Shown here one piece after another: positions 41,018-48,060 of a stretch of DNA of 64,000 bases. The notes below the pieces were generated by a model. It had not been told where the DNA came from and ran no database searches. It saw nothing but the letters and a program-made list of their open reading frames with translations. Both the position numbers and the translations under genes were made by a program. The DNA lies in the NCBI RefSeq assembly GCF_002874535.1, contig NZ_CP025025.1, forward strand, positions 184,001 through 248,000, in the 5' to 3' direction. Each line of letters begins with the position of its first letter. Position 1 is the first letter of the stretch. The stretch comes from Mesobacillus jeotgali (lineage in GTDB: Bacteria > Bacillota > Bacilli > Bacillales > Cytobacillaceae).

Positions 41018-41054
41018 TTGTAGTAATTGGGAAATAAAATCGGAGAAAAAGCAA

Positions 41055-41084
41055 GGCATTGTTAATTCAACAATGCTTTTTCTT
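41055..41084 (+). terminator. Terminator of the sigma/DUF4179 operon
   Basis: GCATTGTT / AACAATGC then TTTTTC. Confidence 0.85.
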
Positions 41085-41165
41085 ATGCTGATTCTTCATT
41101 TTCAACACTCTCTTTGGCGACATATTAGAAGCAAAGTGAAAGTGTCGGTGTATCTAAAAAAATCA

Positions 41166-41408
41166 TTGACACTATTATGCTATAGGAGTAATTTATACTT
41201 ATAAATTTAATAAAGACCTTTTTGCTGAATCTTTTGAGCGGGGGAACCAATTTTGATAAAGCTACTTTATCTTGGGGTGAATTTTAGCGATTGAAGCTGA
41301 AAAGGGATACTCTCAATCCCTAATCCGACAGCTAACTCCGTAAGCCGTGAAGAGAGAAGGGTTGATGATGTTCTACATTGGCCATTCTTATTAGGGATGG
41401 TCTTTTTG
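41166..41408 (+). promoter_or_regulatory. ydaO/yuaA (c-di-AMP) riboswitch before ktrB
   Basis: A TTGACA (41166) promoter precedes an aptamer at about 41221-41350 with class hallmarks: GAGCGGGGGAACC, CTTGGGGTGAA, GGGATACTCTCAATCCC and CCGACAGCTAACTCCGTAAGCC (22 nt, quoted in parts: CCGACAGCTAACTCC, GTAAGCC). The terminator GGCCAT / GATGGTC then TTTTTG lies at 41379-41408. Binding of c-di-AMP favours termination, lowering K+ uptake. Confidence 0.9.
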
Positions 41409-41452
41409 TATTTAAATGATAACTAATCTGACAAAGTAAGAAGGGGTATATC

Positions 41453-42802
41453 TTGGCGAAAATTTTAAAAAGGAACTGGTTAAAGCCTGCGCAAATCATT
41501 GTATTTTTTTATGTCATAGCCGTATTGATTTCGGCGTCGCTCCTTAGTCTCCCTATTGCGCTCAAGCCGGGGGTGAGTTGGACCTTTATTGATGTTTTAT
41601 TTACGGCTGTCAGTGCGGTCAGTGTAACAGGGCTAACGGTTGTATCGACACCGGATACCTTTAGTACACCGGGCGTTTTCATTTTAATGTTCATCCTCCA
41701 GTTTGGCGGAATCGGCATCATGACGCTTGGTACGTTTTTCTGGATGTTGCTGCGAAGGAAAATCGGTCTTAAAGATCGACAGCTAATCATGACTGACCAA
41801 AATCAATCTCAAATGTCTGGTCTGGTCAAGCTCATGAGACAAATACTGGCCATCATCCTTTTGATCGAGGCGGTTGGGGCTCTCATATTAGGAACGTACT
41901 TTCTTGGTTATTTCCCGACATGGCAAGAAGCTTATCTACAAGGCTTATTTGCAGCGGTAAGTGCAACGACGAACGCTGGTTTTGATATTACAGGGAGTTC
42001 GCTGATTCCTTTCGCGCATGATTATTTCGTTCAGTCCGTAAATATTATTTTATTAACCTTAGGAGCTATTGGTTTTCCGGTATTAGTGGAAGTGAAGGAA
42101 TTTTTTTTGAATCGTAAAAAACACAATCGATCACATTTTTCCTTATATACCAAGCTGACTACCTTAACATTCTTTGCACTTATGTTTTTCGGTACATTTG
42201 CCATCCTGCTGTTTGAATATAATCATTTTTTTAAAAGCTACAACTGGCATGAGTCGTTTTTTTATGCCTGGTTCCAGTCGTCCTCCACTAGAAATGGCGG
42301 ACTTGCTACGATGAATGTGAGTGATTTCTCTAATCCAACATTATTGCTTCTTTGCTTTTTAATGTTCATCGGTGCTTCCCCAAGTTCTGTTGGCGGCGGC
42401 ATAAGGACGACTACTTTTGCGGTCATTATTTTACTGATCATCAATTTTGCAAAAGGGCATAATGCCATCAAGGTGTTTGGACGCGAGCTGCATGAGGAAG
42501 ATATTAGAAAATCAGTAGTTGTAAGCTTCTTGGCAATTATCCTCTGTTTTGCAGCGGTGGTCATATTGAATGCGACTGAAAACTTCACGATGATGGAAAT
42601 CATGTTCGAAGTAAGTTCAGCATTTGGGACGACTGGCTTGTCAATGGGAATAACTCCTGAACTAAGTACTGGAGGGAAAATTGTCATTATATCCTTGATG
42701 TTCATAGGGAGAATAGGAATTCTTTCTTTTATATTCTTGTTCAATCGCGGAAAACTAGAACCGAAATGCCATTATCCGAAAGAAAGATTGATTGTTGGAT
42801 AG
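41453..42802 (+). CDS. ktrB: K+ channel subunit KtrB/KtrD (TrkH/KtrB family)
   Basis: 449 residues, four repeated M1-P-M2 units. Filter-like loops with the conserved glycine: VSVTGLTVVS, ATTNAGFDI, SSTRNGGLAT and SAFGTTGLSMG. It forms the membrane part of a Na+-dependent K+ uptake system and needs a KtrA/KtrC gating ring; no such gene is adjacent, as is usual for KtrD. TTG start after AAGGGG. Regulated by the upstream c-di-AMP riboswitch. Confidence 0.92.
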   Translation: MAKILKRNWLKPAQIIVFFYVIAVLISASLLSLPIALKPGVSWTFIDVLFTAVSAVSVTGLTVVSTPDTFSTPGVFILMFILQFGGIGIMTLGTFFWMLLRRKIGLKDRQLIMTDQNQSQMSGLVKLMRQILAIILLIEAVGALILGTYFLGYFPTWQEAYLQGLFAAVSATTNAGFDITGSSLIPFAHDYFVQSVNIILLTLGAIGFPVLVEVKEFFLNRKKHNRSHFSLYTKLTTLTFFALMFFGTFAILLFEYNHFFKSYNWHESFFYAWFQSSSTRNGGLATMNVSDFSNPTLLLLCFLMFIGASPSSVGGGIRTTTFAVIILLIINFAKGHNAIKVFGRELHEEDIRKSVVVSFLAIILCFAAVVILNATENFTMMEIMFEVSSAFGTTGLSMGITPELSTGGKIVIISLMFIGRIGILSFIFLFNRGKLEPKCHYPKERLIVG

Positions 42803-42810
42803 AATCTCTG

Positions 42811-42853
42811 GGAAGCAGAAGGGATGTTTTAGCCCCATGCTTCCTTTTTTTAT
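42811..42853 (+). terminator. Terminator of ktrB
   Basis: GGAAGCA / TGCTTCC then TTTTTTT. Confidence 0.85.
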
Positions 42854-42942
42854 TTCTCTTATTGTCTTTTAAAAAGAAGCACAAGGTACGTCCCTGTGAT
42901 TCATTTAAGCCCCGCTGTGATTGCAAACAGTAGTAAGAATAA

Positions 42943-43248
42943 AATGTCGGCCCTGCCTTATGGGGGGACAACTCCTTTAATGATGGTCCAGGGATGAACA
43001 GGATGTCGAAAATAGCCGGGTATATCCAAAATAATATGCCGCCAAACGGCGGGACTTTAACAGATCAGGAAGCGGCGGATCTTGCAGCGTATATCTTGTC
43101 CCATGACCGTCCAGAGTGGAAGGGACATGAAACAGACTGGCCAAAAGGCGGTCGCCCAACTGATATCATTACAAAAGACCGTCGTGAAAAGATTCGCGAA
43201 GGGACATTTGATTGGTCGGAGATAGATAATGTCGTACAGCCGGATTAA
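42943..43248 (+). pseudogene. Truncated TsdA-like cytochrome c, N-terminus lost
   Basis: The open frame from 42943 gives GPALWGDNSFNDGPGMNRM and then AGYIQNNMPPNGGTLTDQEA and LSHDRPEWKGHETDWPKGGR, the C-terminal haem domain of thiosulfate dehydrogenase-type dihaem cytochromes. The CxxCH haem sites and signal peptide are missing, and a stop lies directly upstream at 42940. An ATG at 42994 exists but without ribosome binding site. Likely a remnant. Confidence 0.75.
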
Positions 43249-43410
43249 GTAGTGAGATAGAGGCATGAGGCCAGGAAAAATGATTAAAACCATCGTTGTT
43301 TTTTCTCTGGCTCGAGTTTTTTTACGAAAAATGAGTGAGTTATCGAATTTCGCTTCAAAATTAGCAGTTTTGATTCCTATTTTTTAGCCGGGATCAATCT
43401 GCTTTATTTG

Positions 43411-43540
43411 TTTATTGGCGAAAAAATAATTTTATTGGCGATTTTCAACTTTTATTGGCGAAAATAAGATTTTATTGGCGATAATGAGCGGGTTATTGGC
43501 GAAAATCGATTTTTATTGGCGACTTGGAAATTTTCGTTGA
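43411..43540. repeat. Phased TTTATTGGCG repeat, six copies at 20-21 bp (locus 1)
   Basis: TTTATTGGCG starts at 43411, 43431, 43451, 43471, 43491/2 (one base changed) and 43512. Spacers are about 10 bp and A/T rich. The last three units and the following CGACTTGGAAATTTTCG match the second locus at 51300. A weak terminator (CCAG...CTGG, T run) lies at 43265-43325. Confidence 0.88.
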
Positions 43541-43647
43541 TTTTTTCCAATTTTATCTCGTTCAAAGCCATTCCATGTGAAACCAATTTTACATGGAACT
43601 TCCATTGTCCTTATCCGTATATATAACAAGGGATAGGAGGACTGATT

Positions 43648-43911
43648 ATGAAAAAAGTATTTGAAACTACATACAGAGGCCATCATATAAGCGTGGAGAA
43701 TACCTGGTTTAATGGAGAAAAGCTATTTGTGGACGGCAAATTACAGGATCAGAATCTTGGGTTTGCCTTTGACCGAGCCACTTTAAATGGGGTAATCAAA
43801 AACAATGAAGGTGTGAACCAGAATATCAAGGTCAGTCTCGGTGGTGCGCTAACGGTAGAGTGCAGGATCTTTGTGGACAATGAATTGATTTATCCTGACC
43901 ACGAGGTTTGA
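43648..43911 (+). CDS. Small conserved hypothetical protein
   Basis: 87 residues, likely all-beta and cytosolic (FETTYRGHHISVENTWFNGE, GGALTVECRIFVDNELIYP). TAGGAGGA is well placed before the ATG. Function unknown; a strong terminator follows. Confidence 0.7.
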   Translation: MKKVFETTYRGHHISVENTWFNGEKLFVDGKLQDQNLGFAFDRATLNGVIKNNEGVNQNIKVSLGGALTVECRIFVDNELIYPDHEV

Positions 43912-43917
43912 TAGTAA

Positions 43918-43953
43918 ACAAAAGGAGTTCAACTTGGTTGAGCTCCTTTTTTA
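43918..43953. terminator. Bidirectional terminator
   Basis: AAAAGGAGtTCAAC / GTTGAgCTCCTTTTTT. Confidence 0.88.
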
Positions 43954-43957
43954 GACT

Positions 43958-44725
43958 TTAAATCTTTTTTTGATCTTTCTTGCTCTGAAAAATAAAGATG
44001 GCGATGGCTACAGCTGATGCCAGTAAAAAGGCAAGGATGGTGATCGTGATGTACAGAGGGTCATTGTTTGCTTCTTCTGGTACAAATCTTGTTGCAATTG
44101 GGCCCATGGAGAGGAATAAAGGAATCAGTACCGTGAACCAGGTTTTGGTGTAAAGGGCTGAACCGATGAAAATGGCGGCACACAGGACGATGATCAGGTT
44201 GTTTTGCACAGGGGAAGCGACGAAGACCTCTTCGAATTCCTGTGTTTTGTACCATAACATCAATGCCACCATTATTCCCGTTACGATGATGGAGATTCCG
44301 AAAAATATCACGTAACCCCATTTAGAATGAAAGAATTTCGGCATGATTTTGAATAAGAATGCGCCGTAAACCAGGATGCTTATGCAGCTGATCACAAGCG
44401 CAAACCAAATGGTCCCCTGGGATACGGAAAAGGTGCCTTCGATTGCAGGGCCGATACTTAAGTATGCAGCTATCAGCAGAATCATCAAAGGAACCAATCC
44501 TGCCAGCTGACGGTAATCCGTTTTCATGGATTCGCCGATGCTTTTCATATAATTCTTCGGACTGTCCCCGATGATATGGCTTATATCTTTGCCGGCTGCT
44601 TCGGCCTCTGTCAAATGGACCTCAAGCTCTTCGGTAATATCATTGATTTCCTGATCGTTCTTCCCTTTTGAGATCAAATACATCCGCAGTTCCACTAAAA
44701 ATTGCTCCGCTCGTTTTGATACCAT
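43958..44725 (-). CDS. HAAS-domain multi-pass membrane protein
   Basis: 255 residues. Residues 1-70 form a HAAS-type helical domain (FLVELRMYLISKGKNDQEIN...ELEVHLTEAEAAGKD), usually found with PadR regulators. Then about six transmembrane helices. Partner of the PadR gene upstream in the same direction. AAGGGGG precedes the ATG. Specific role unknown. Confidence 0.82.
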   Translation of the reverse strand: MVSKRAEQFLVELRMYLISKGKNDQEINDITEELEVHLTEAEAAGKDISHIIGDSPKNYMKSIGESMKTDYRQLAGLVPLMILLIAAYLSIGPAIEGTFSVSQGTIWFALVISCISILVYGAFLFKIMPKFFHSKWGYVIFFGISIIVTGIMVALMLWYKTQEFEEVFVASPVQNNLIIVLCAAIFIGSALYTKTWFTVLIPLFLSMGPIATRFVPEEANNDPLYITITILAFLLASAVAIAIFIFQSKKDQKKI

Positions 44726-44912
44726 CCCGTCAATTCCCCCTTTTATTTAGACTCTTTTCTCAAACCTTGTTTCTATTGAATACAATATAGAAGTGAATGA
44801 ACTATGCTTCTTCGCTATGTAGACTCTTGTTAGGAGAAAAGAGCATGCCAACTTATTACCGACCTACAAAATAGCTTTATATTACGTTGAAATCGGCTTT
44901 AGGATTTTAACA

Positions 44913-45251
44913 TCAATCATTACGAAAACAGCCTTTATTCAAAACATTGTTCACCGAGGAGCTAAGCTGCGTCCAGCGTATGACGAATTGCTCCAATTCC
45001 TGCTCACCTTTTTCCGTCAATGAATAATATTTTCGTTTCGGCCCGGCAGTGGATTTCCTTAAGGTTGTACTCACAAGGCCCTCTTTCTGCATCCGCAGCA
45101 GAAGGGGATAAATCGTCCCTTCGCTAAAAGAATGAAAGCCATAGGACTCAAGTTTGGCAGCCAGTTCATACCCATAAATTTCGCCCTCTTTAATGATGGA
45201 CAAGAGGCATCCATCGAGAATCCCTTTTAGCATTTGCGTCGTATCAGCCAT
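44913..45251 (-). CDS. PadR-family transcriptional regulator
   Basis: 112 residues with the PadR winged helix: LKGILDGCLLSIIKEGEIYGYELA and SEGTIYPLLLRMQKEGLV, then a short C-terminal dimer helix. ATG 45251 follows AAAGGAGCC; an upstream in-frame ATG at 45284 lies within operator sequence. Heads an operon with the HAAS membrane protein and probably represses itself. Confidence 0.9.
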   Translation of the reverse strand: MADTTQMLKGILDGCLLSIIKEGEIYGYELAAKLESYGFHSFSEGTIYPLLLRMQKEGLVSTTLRKSTAGPKRKYYSLTEKGEQELEQFVIRWTQLSSSVNNVLNKGCFRND

Positions 45252-45272
45252 CTGACGGGCTCCTTTCAGTAA

Positions 45273-45362
45273 CTTGTAATGCAAGGTATTTGATGTGAAG
45301 AACAGTACCTTGCATTACAAGATATATCTTAACTATACATTACACTAACTTGTAATGCAAGG
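45273..45362 (-). promoter_or_regulatory. PadR operon operators: three CTTGTAATGCAAGG sites
   Basis: CTTGTAATGCAAGG occurs at 45273-45286, inverted at 45308-45321, and again at 45349-45362. Each is itself a near palindrome (CTTG-5-CAAG). Centres are 35 and 41 bp apart. Confidence 0.8.
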
Positions 45363-45380
45363 GTTAATGGAGAAGTCAGA

Positions 45381-45414
45381 AAGACGCCTCTCTCTCTCTA
45401 AGAAAAGCGTCTAT
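45381..45414 (-). terminator. Terminator of the FAD oxidoreductase gene region
   Basis: AGACGC / GCGTCT with a CT-repeat loop. It lies just after the oxidoreductase stop (minus strand). Confidence 0.65.
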
Positions 45415-45418
45415 CTGA

Positions 45419-46645
45419 TTATTTTTTCGCGACTAGCGGACGGTCATTTAAGTACAGCTTCAGGTCGGGGCTGTTTCCAGTTTTGATTTCTTCAGCAATG
45501 ATTTTCGCGAGCATCTGGCTGTAGACGGTGCCATTGTCTCCGAATCCCATGAGGAAGTAGCTGTTTGGATATTCTTCATACTTCCCAATGATCGGGAGGC
45601 CGTCCACAGTTCCACCGTAAAATGCAGCTAAATGATACTCAGGTTCTACATGTATGGACGGGAACATCTTGTTGAATTCTTCAATCAGTTTATCCCGCTT
45701 ATGAATGAGTTTACTGTCCCGGTCCTCAGGATAGGGAGTATTGTCATCAAGACCGCCAATGATAATCCGGTTATCAGCTGTCGTCCGCATATATAGATAT
45801 GGCCTTGCCGTTTCCCATAAAAGCGTCTGGTTGTACCAGAAAGTAAGGTCAGGAACAGGCCTTGTCGTGACGGTATACGTACTCACGAAAGAAACCTGTT
45901 TTTCTTTTTTTAAGTCGATTCCCTCATAGCCACATGCAAATATGATTTTGCCTGCCGAGATGGATTGGCCGCTTGTGGTGGAAAGAATCACCCGCCCAGT
46001 TTGCGGATCAACATGATGTCCATTCATCTCGGTGTTTTCGAAGATCTGTACACCTTTTTTAGCGGCGTATTCTATCAACGCATGGGTAAACTTGAAAGGG
46101 TTCAGCTCGCCATCACCAAAGGAATAGATGGCGGCCTCACGGCTGAACGGATATTTCTCCTCGATTTCTTCTTTGCTGAGAAAGTCTACCTTCAGGCCTT
46201 GCTCTTTTAAAAATTCGTATTCTTTTCTGAGCGATTCAACATCTTCACCGCAGCTTGCGGAATAAAGAGAGTCTCTTCGACAAAATTCACAATCGATTTC
46301 AGTCACTGCGGATGCTGATTCTATTTCATTGATAGCTTCCTGAAGCAGCGCTAAATGCCTTGAAATATACTCCTTTCCAAAAGAGTTAGCCAGGTTCGTG
46401 AACATCTTTTCCCCTGAATACTGTATGAGTGCCGTATTCGAACTCGTGCTGCCGCTGCCAATCTTCCCTTTTTCAATGACTGCCACTTTCAATCCAGAAT
46501 CCGCAAGATAGTAAGCGCATTGCGAAGCTGAACTGCCTCCTCCAACAATCAGGACATCGCATTCCAAATTCTCTTCCAGTTGTGGATAGGAGGGAGGAGA
46601 AGGGAAAGTGGCAGGCCAATAATATGTACCAGACATTAAATTCAT
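45419..46645 (-). CDS. FAD-dependent oxidoreductase (DAO family)
   Basis: 408 residues. Dinucleotide-binding VLIVGGGSSASQCAYYLADSG (as VGGGSSAS) at about 31-50, the ATG-like ACGYEGID, and the C-terminal FAD clamp DGLPIIGKYEEYPNSYF...GDNGTVYS match the glycine/D-amino-acid oxidase family found as stand-alone enzymes in Bacillus. No Rieske domain. Substrate unknown. ATG 46645 follows AGGGGGAC; upstream ATG 46693 lacks a site. Confidence 0.85.
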   Translation of the reverse strand: MNLMSGTYYWPATFPSPPSYPQLEENLECDVLIVGGGSSASQCAYYLADSGLKVAVIEKGKIGSGSTSSNTALIQYSGEKMFTNLANSFGKEYISRHLALLQEAINEIESASAVTEIDCEFCRRDSLYSASCGEDVESLRKEYEFLKEQGLKVDFLSKEEIEEKYPFSREAAIYSFGDGELNPFKFTHALIEYAAKKGVQIFENTEMNGHHVDPQTGRVILSTTSGQSISAGKIIFACGYEGIDLKKEKQVSFVSTYTVTTRPVPDLTFWYNQTLLWETARPYLYMRTTADNRIIIGGLDDNTPYPEDRDSKLIHKRDKLIEEFNKMFPSIHVEPEYHLAAFYGGTVDGLPIIGKYEEYPNSYFLMGFGDNGTVYSQMLAKIIAEEIKTGNSPDLKLYLNDRPLVAKK

Positions 46646-46918
46646 GTGTGTCCCCCTGCTCATCAAAAAGATACAGATAGTATTTCCGTGCATGCTGTAG
46701 TTATGTGCATATGCAGGGGCTAATTATGGACTCATAAATTTGCGAATGTTTAGTAATTCACATAGATATTTTTATGGAAAAAACCAATATGCATTAGAAA
46801 TTAAATTTATATTGGCGGAATAGGCATTAATGGATTTATACCACTGCTTCAAAAAGTATAAATTAATGGATTAAGGGGAGGTTATTGAAAAGCTAAACCA
46901 AAGGGAATTGGGGCAAAA

Positions 46919-47449
46919 ATGAATACATACTTCAAAAATATAAATCACAAAAATTTTAAAGTGAACGTTTATAAATCTCCATGGGCGGCAGCAATATGGT
47001 CTGCCTGCTTGCCTGGGTTTGGCCAATTTTATAATCGCGATTACATCGTGGGGATCACATTAGGTTTATGGGAAATTCTTGTGAATTTAATGAGCGGGCT
47101 AAATTGGTCGATCTATTATTCATTTATTGGGGATCTGCAAACTTCATATCAGGTAATAGACTGGGGGTGGGGATTATATTATCCCTCTGTTTATGCCTTT
47201 AATATCTGGCATGCTTATGATAGAGCCAAAGTCATCAATTTGGAACTTGAAAATAGAGGTGTGCCCAAACCCGAAAAGTATACACACAGCCTGGGATTTT
47301 TTACCGGATTATTCCTGGGTATGTTCTTTGGCATTCATTGGCGATTCCTCCAAAGCCCTGTTTTTAGCGGAGTGGTATTGGGCCTGGTCTTGGGGATAGC
47401 CGGTCACTATGTGGAAAAGATTTATTTGAAAAATAACAAGATGGGCTGA
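46919..47449 (+). CDS. Membrane protein related to the duplicated protein at 8203
   Basis: 176 residues. SPWAAAIWSACLPGFGQFYN, LGLWEILVN and VYAFNIWHAYDRAKVIN parallel each half of the 8203 protein. An extra C-terminal helix hairpin (about 125-165) follows. Family unknown; ribosome binding site weak (GGGAATTGGGG). Confidence 0.65.
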   Translation: MNTYFKNINHKNFKVNVYKSPWAAAIWSACLPGFGQFYNRDYIVGITLGLWEILVNLMSGLNWSIYYSFIGDLQTSYQVIDWGWGLYYPSVYAFNIWHAYDRAKVINLELENRGVPKPEKYTHSLGFFTGLFLGMFFGIHWRFLQSPVFSGVVLGLVLGIAGHYVEKIYLKNNKMG

Positions 47450-47502
47450 GCAGGAACGCATCATACTAACTTGAAAAAAGCTCCTCGGTCAGGAAGCCTT
47501 CA

Positions 47503-47676
47503 CTTATGTTTTCCTAAGTACCGTAATACATCCAGCCAGAATTTGATTAGAGTGGCTTCATTTTTCCGTTGGATATATACTGATTATGAATACCGTCCAA
47601 GGAATCCAGCTAATTCTTAATTTTTCAAACGACTGAACCAATGCTAATGCTAATTGCGAAAGGCAGCATTTCCTTT
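47503..47676 (-). pseudogene. Decayed copy of the GNAT gene at 56029
   Basis: The stretch keeps, in the same order, blocks of the 3' half of that gene: CCGTAAT-CATCCA-CCAGAATTTGAT, TCCGTTGGATA, GGAATCCAGC, TTTTTCAAAC, GCGAAAGGCAGC. Several deletions (about 75 bp in total) and frameshifts separate them, so no protein can be made. Confidence 0.75.
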
Positions 47677-47735
47677 ATAGTTCCTATGTCTCTGTCTGCC
47701 ATTTTGTGGTATCGTTGAAGTTAGAGGTGGTTGTC

Positions 47736-47939
47736 TTGAAGAAAAAATTAGCCTTGGGCTTTTTTATAGTGATCACATTAACAGCTTGTAATCAGAAGGA
47801 ACCGTATGCCTATTGGACAGGCAGGACAGACAACCAAATTCAACGTCTTGATGAAGCGGGGATAAAGTACGAAATCAGAGAAGGCGAAATCTGGGTTCGC
47901 GAGAAGGATTTGAAGAAAGTCATGGCCTGTTGCTCTTAA
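47736..47939 (+). CDS. Small lipoprotein
   Basis: 67 residues from TTG 47736 with GAGGTGG upstream. Signal peptide with lipobox LTAC, mature part of about 50 residues (YWTGRTDNQIQRLDEAGIKY, ending CC). Unknown function. Confidence 0.65.
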   Translation: MKKKLALGFFIVITLTACNQKEPYAYWTGRTDNQIQRLDEAGIKYEIREGEIWVREKDLKKVMACCS

Positions 47940-48060
47940 AGGAGCAGTCTGGCTAAAAAATAACTGATTATTCTAATTTTTATAATAGACGAGGGTTTTG
48001 GAGGGAATTTGTAATTTTGGGAGGCGGGTGAATAGCCCTCTGTCCCATAGGGGGAAGTCA

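Noticed and set aside
43411-43521. CRISPR array
   Set aside because: Repeats are only 10-11 bp with 10-bp A/T-rich spacers, no leader and no cas genes.
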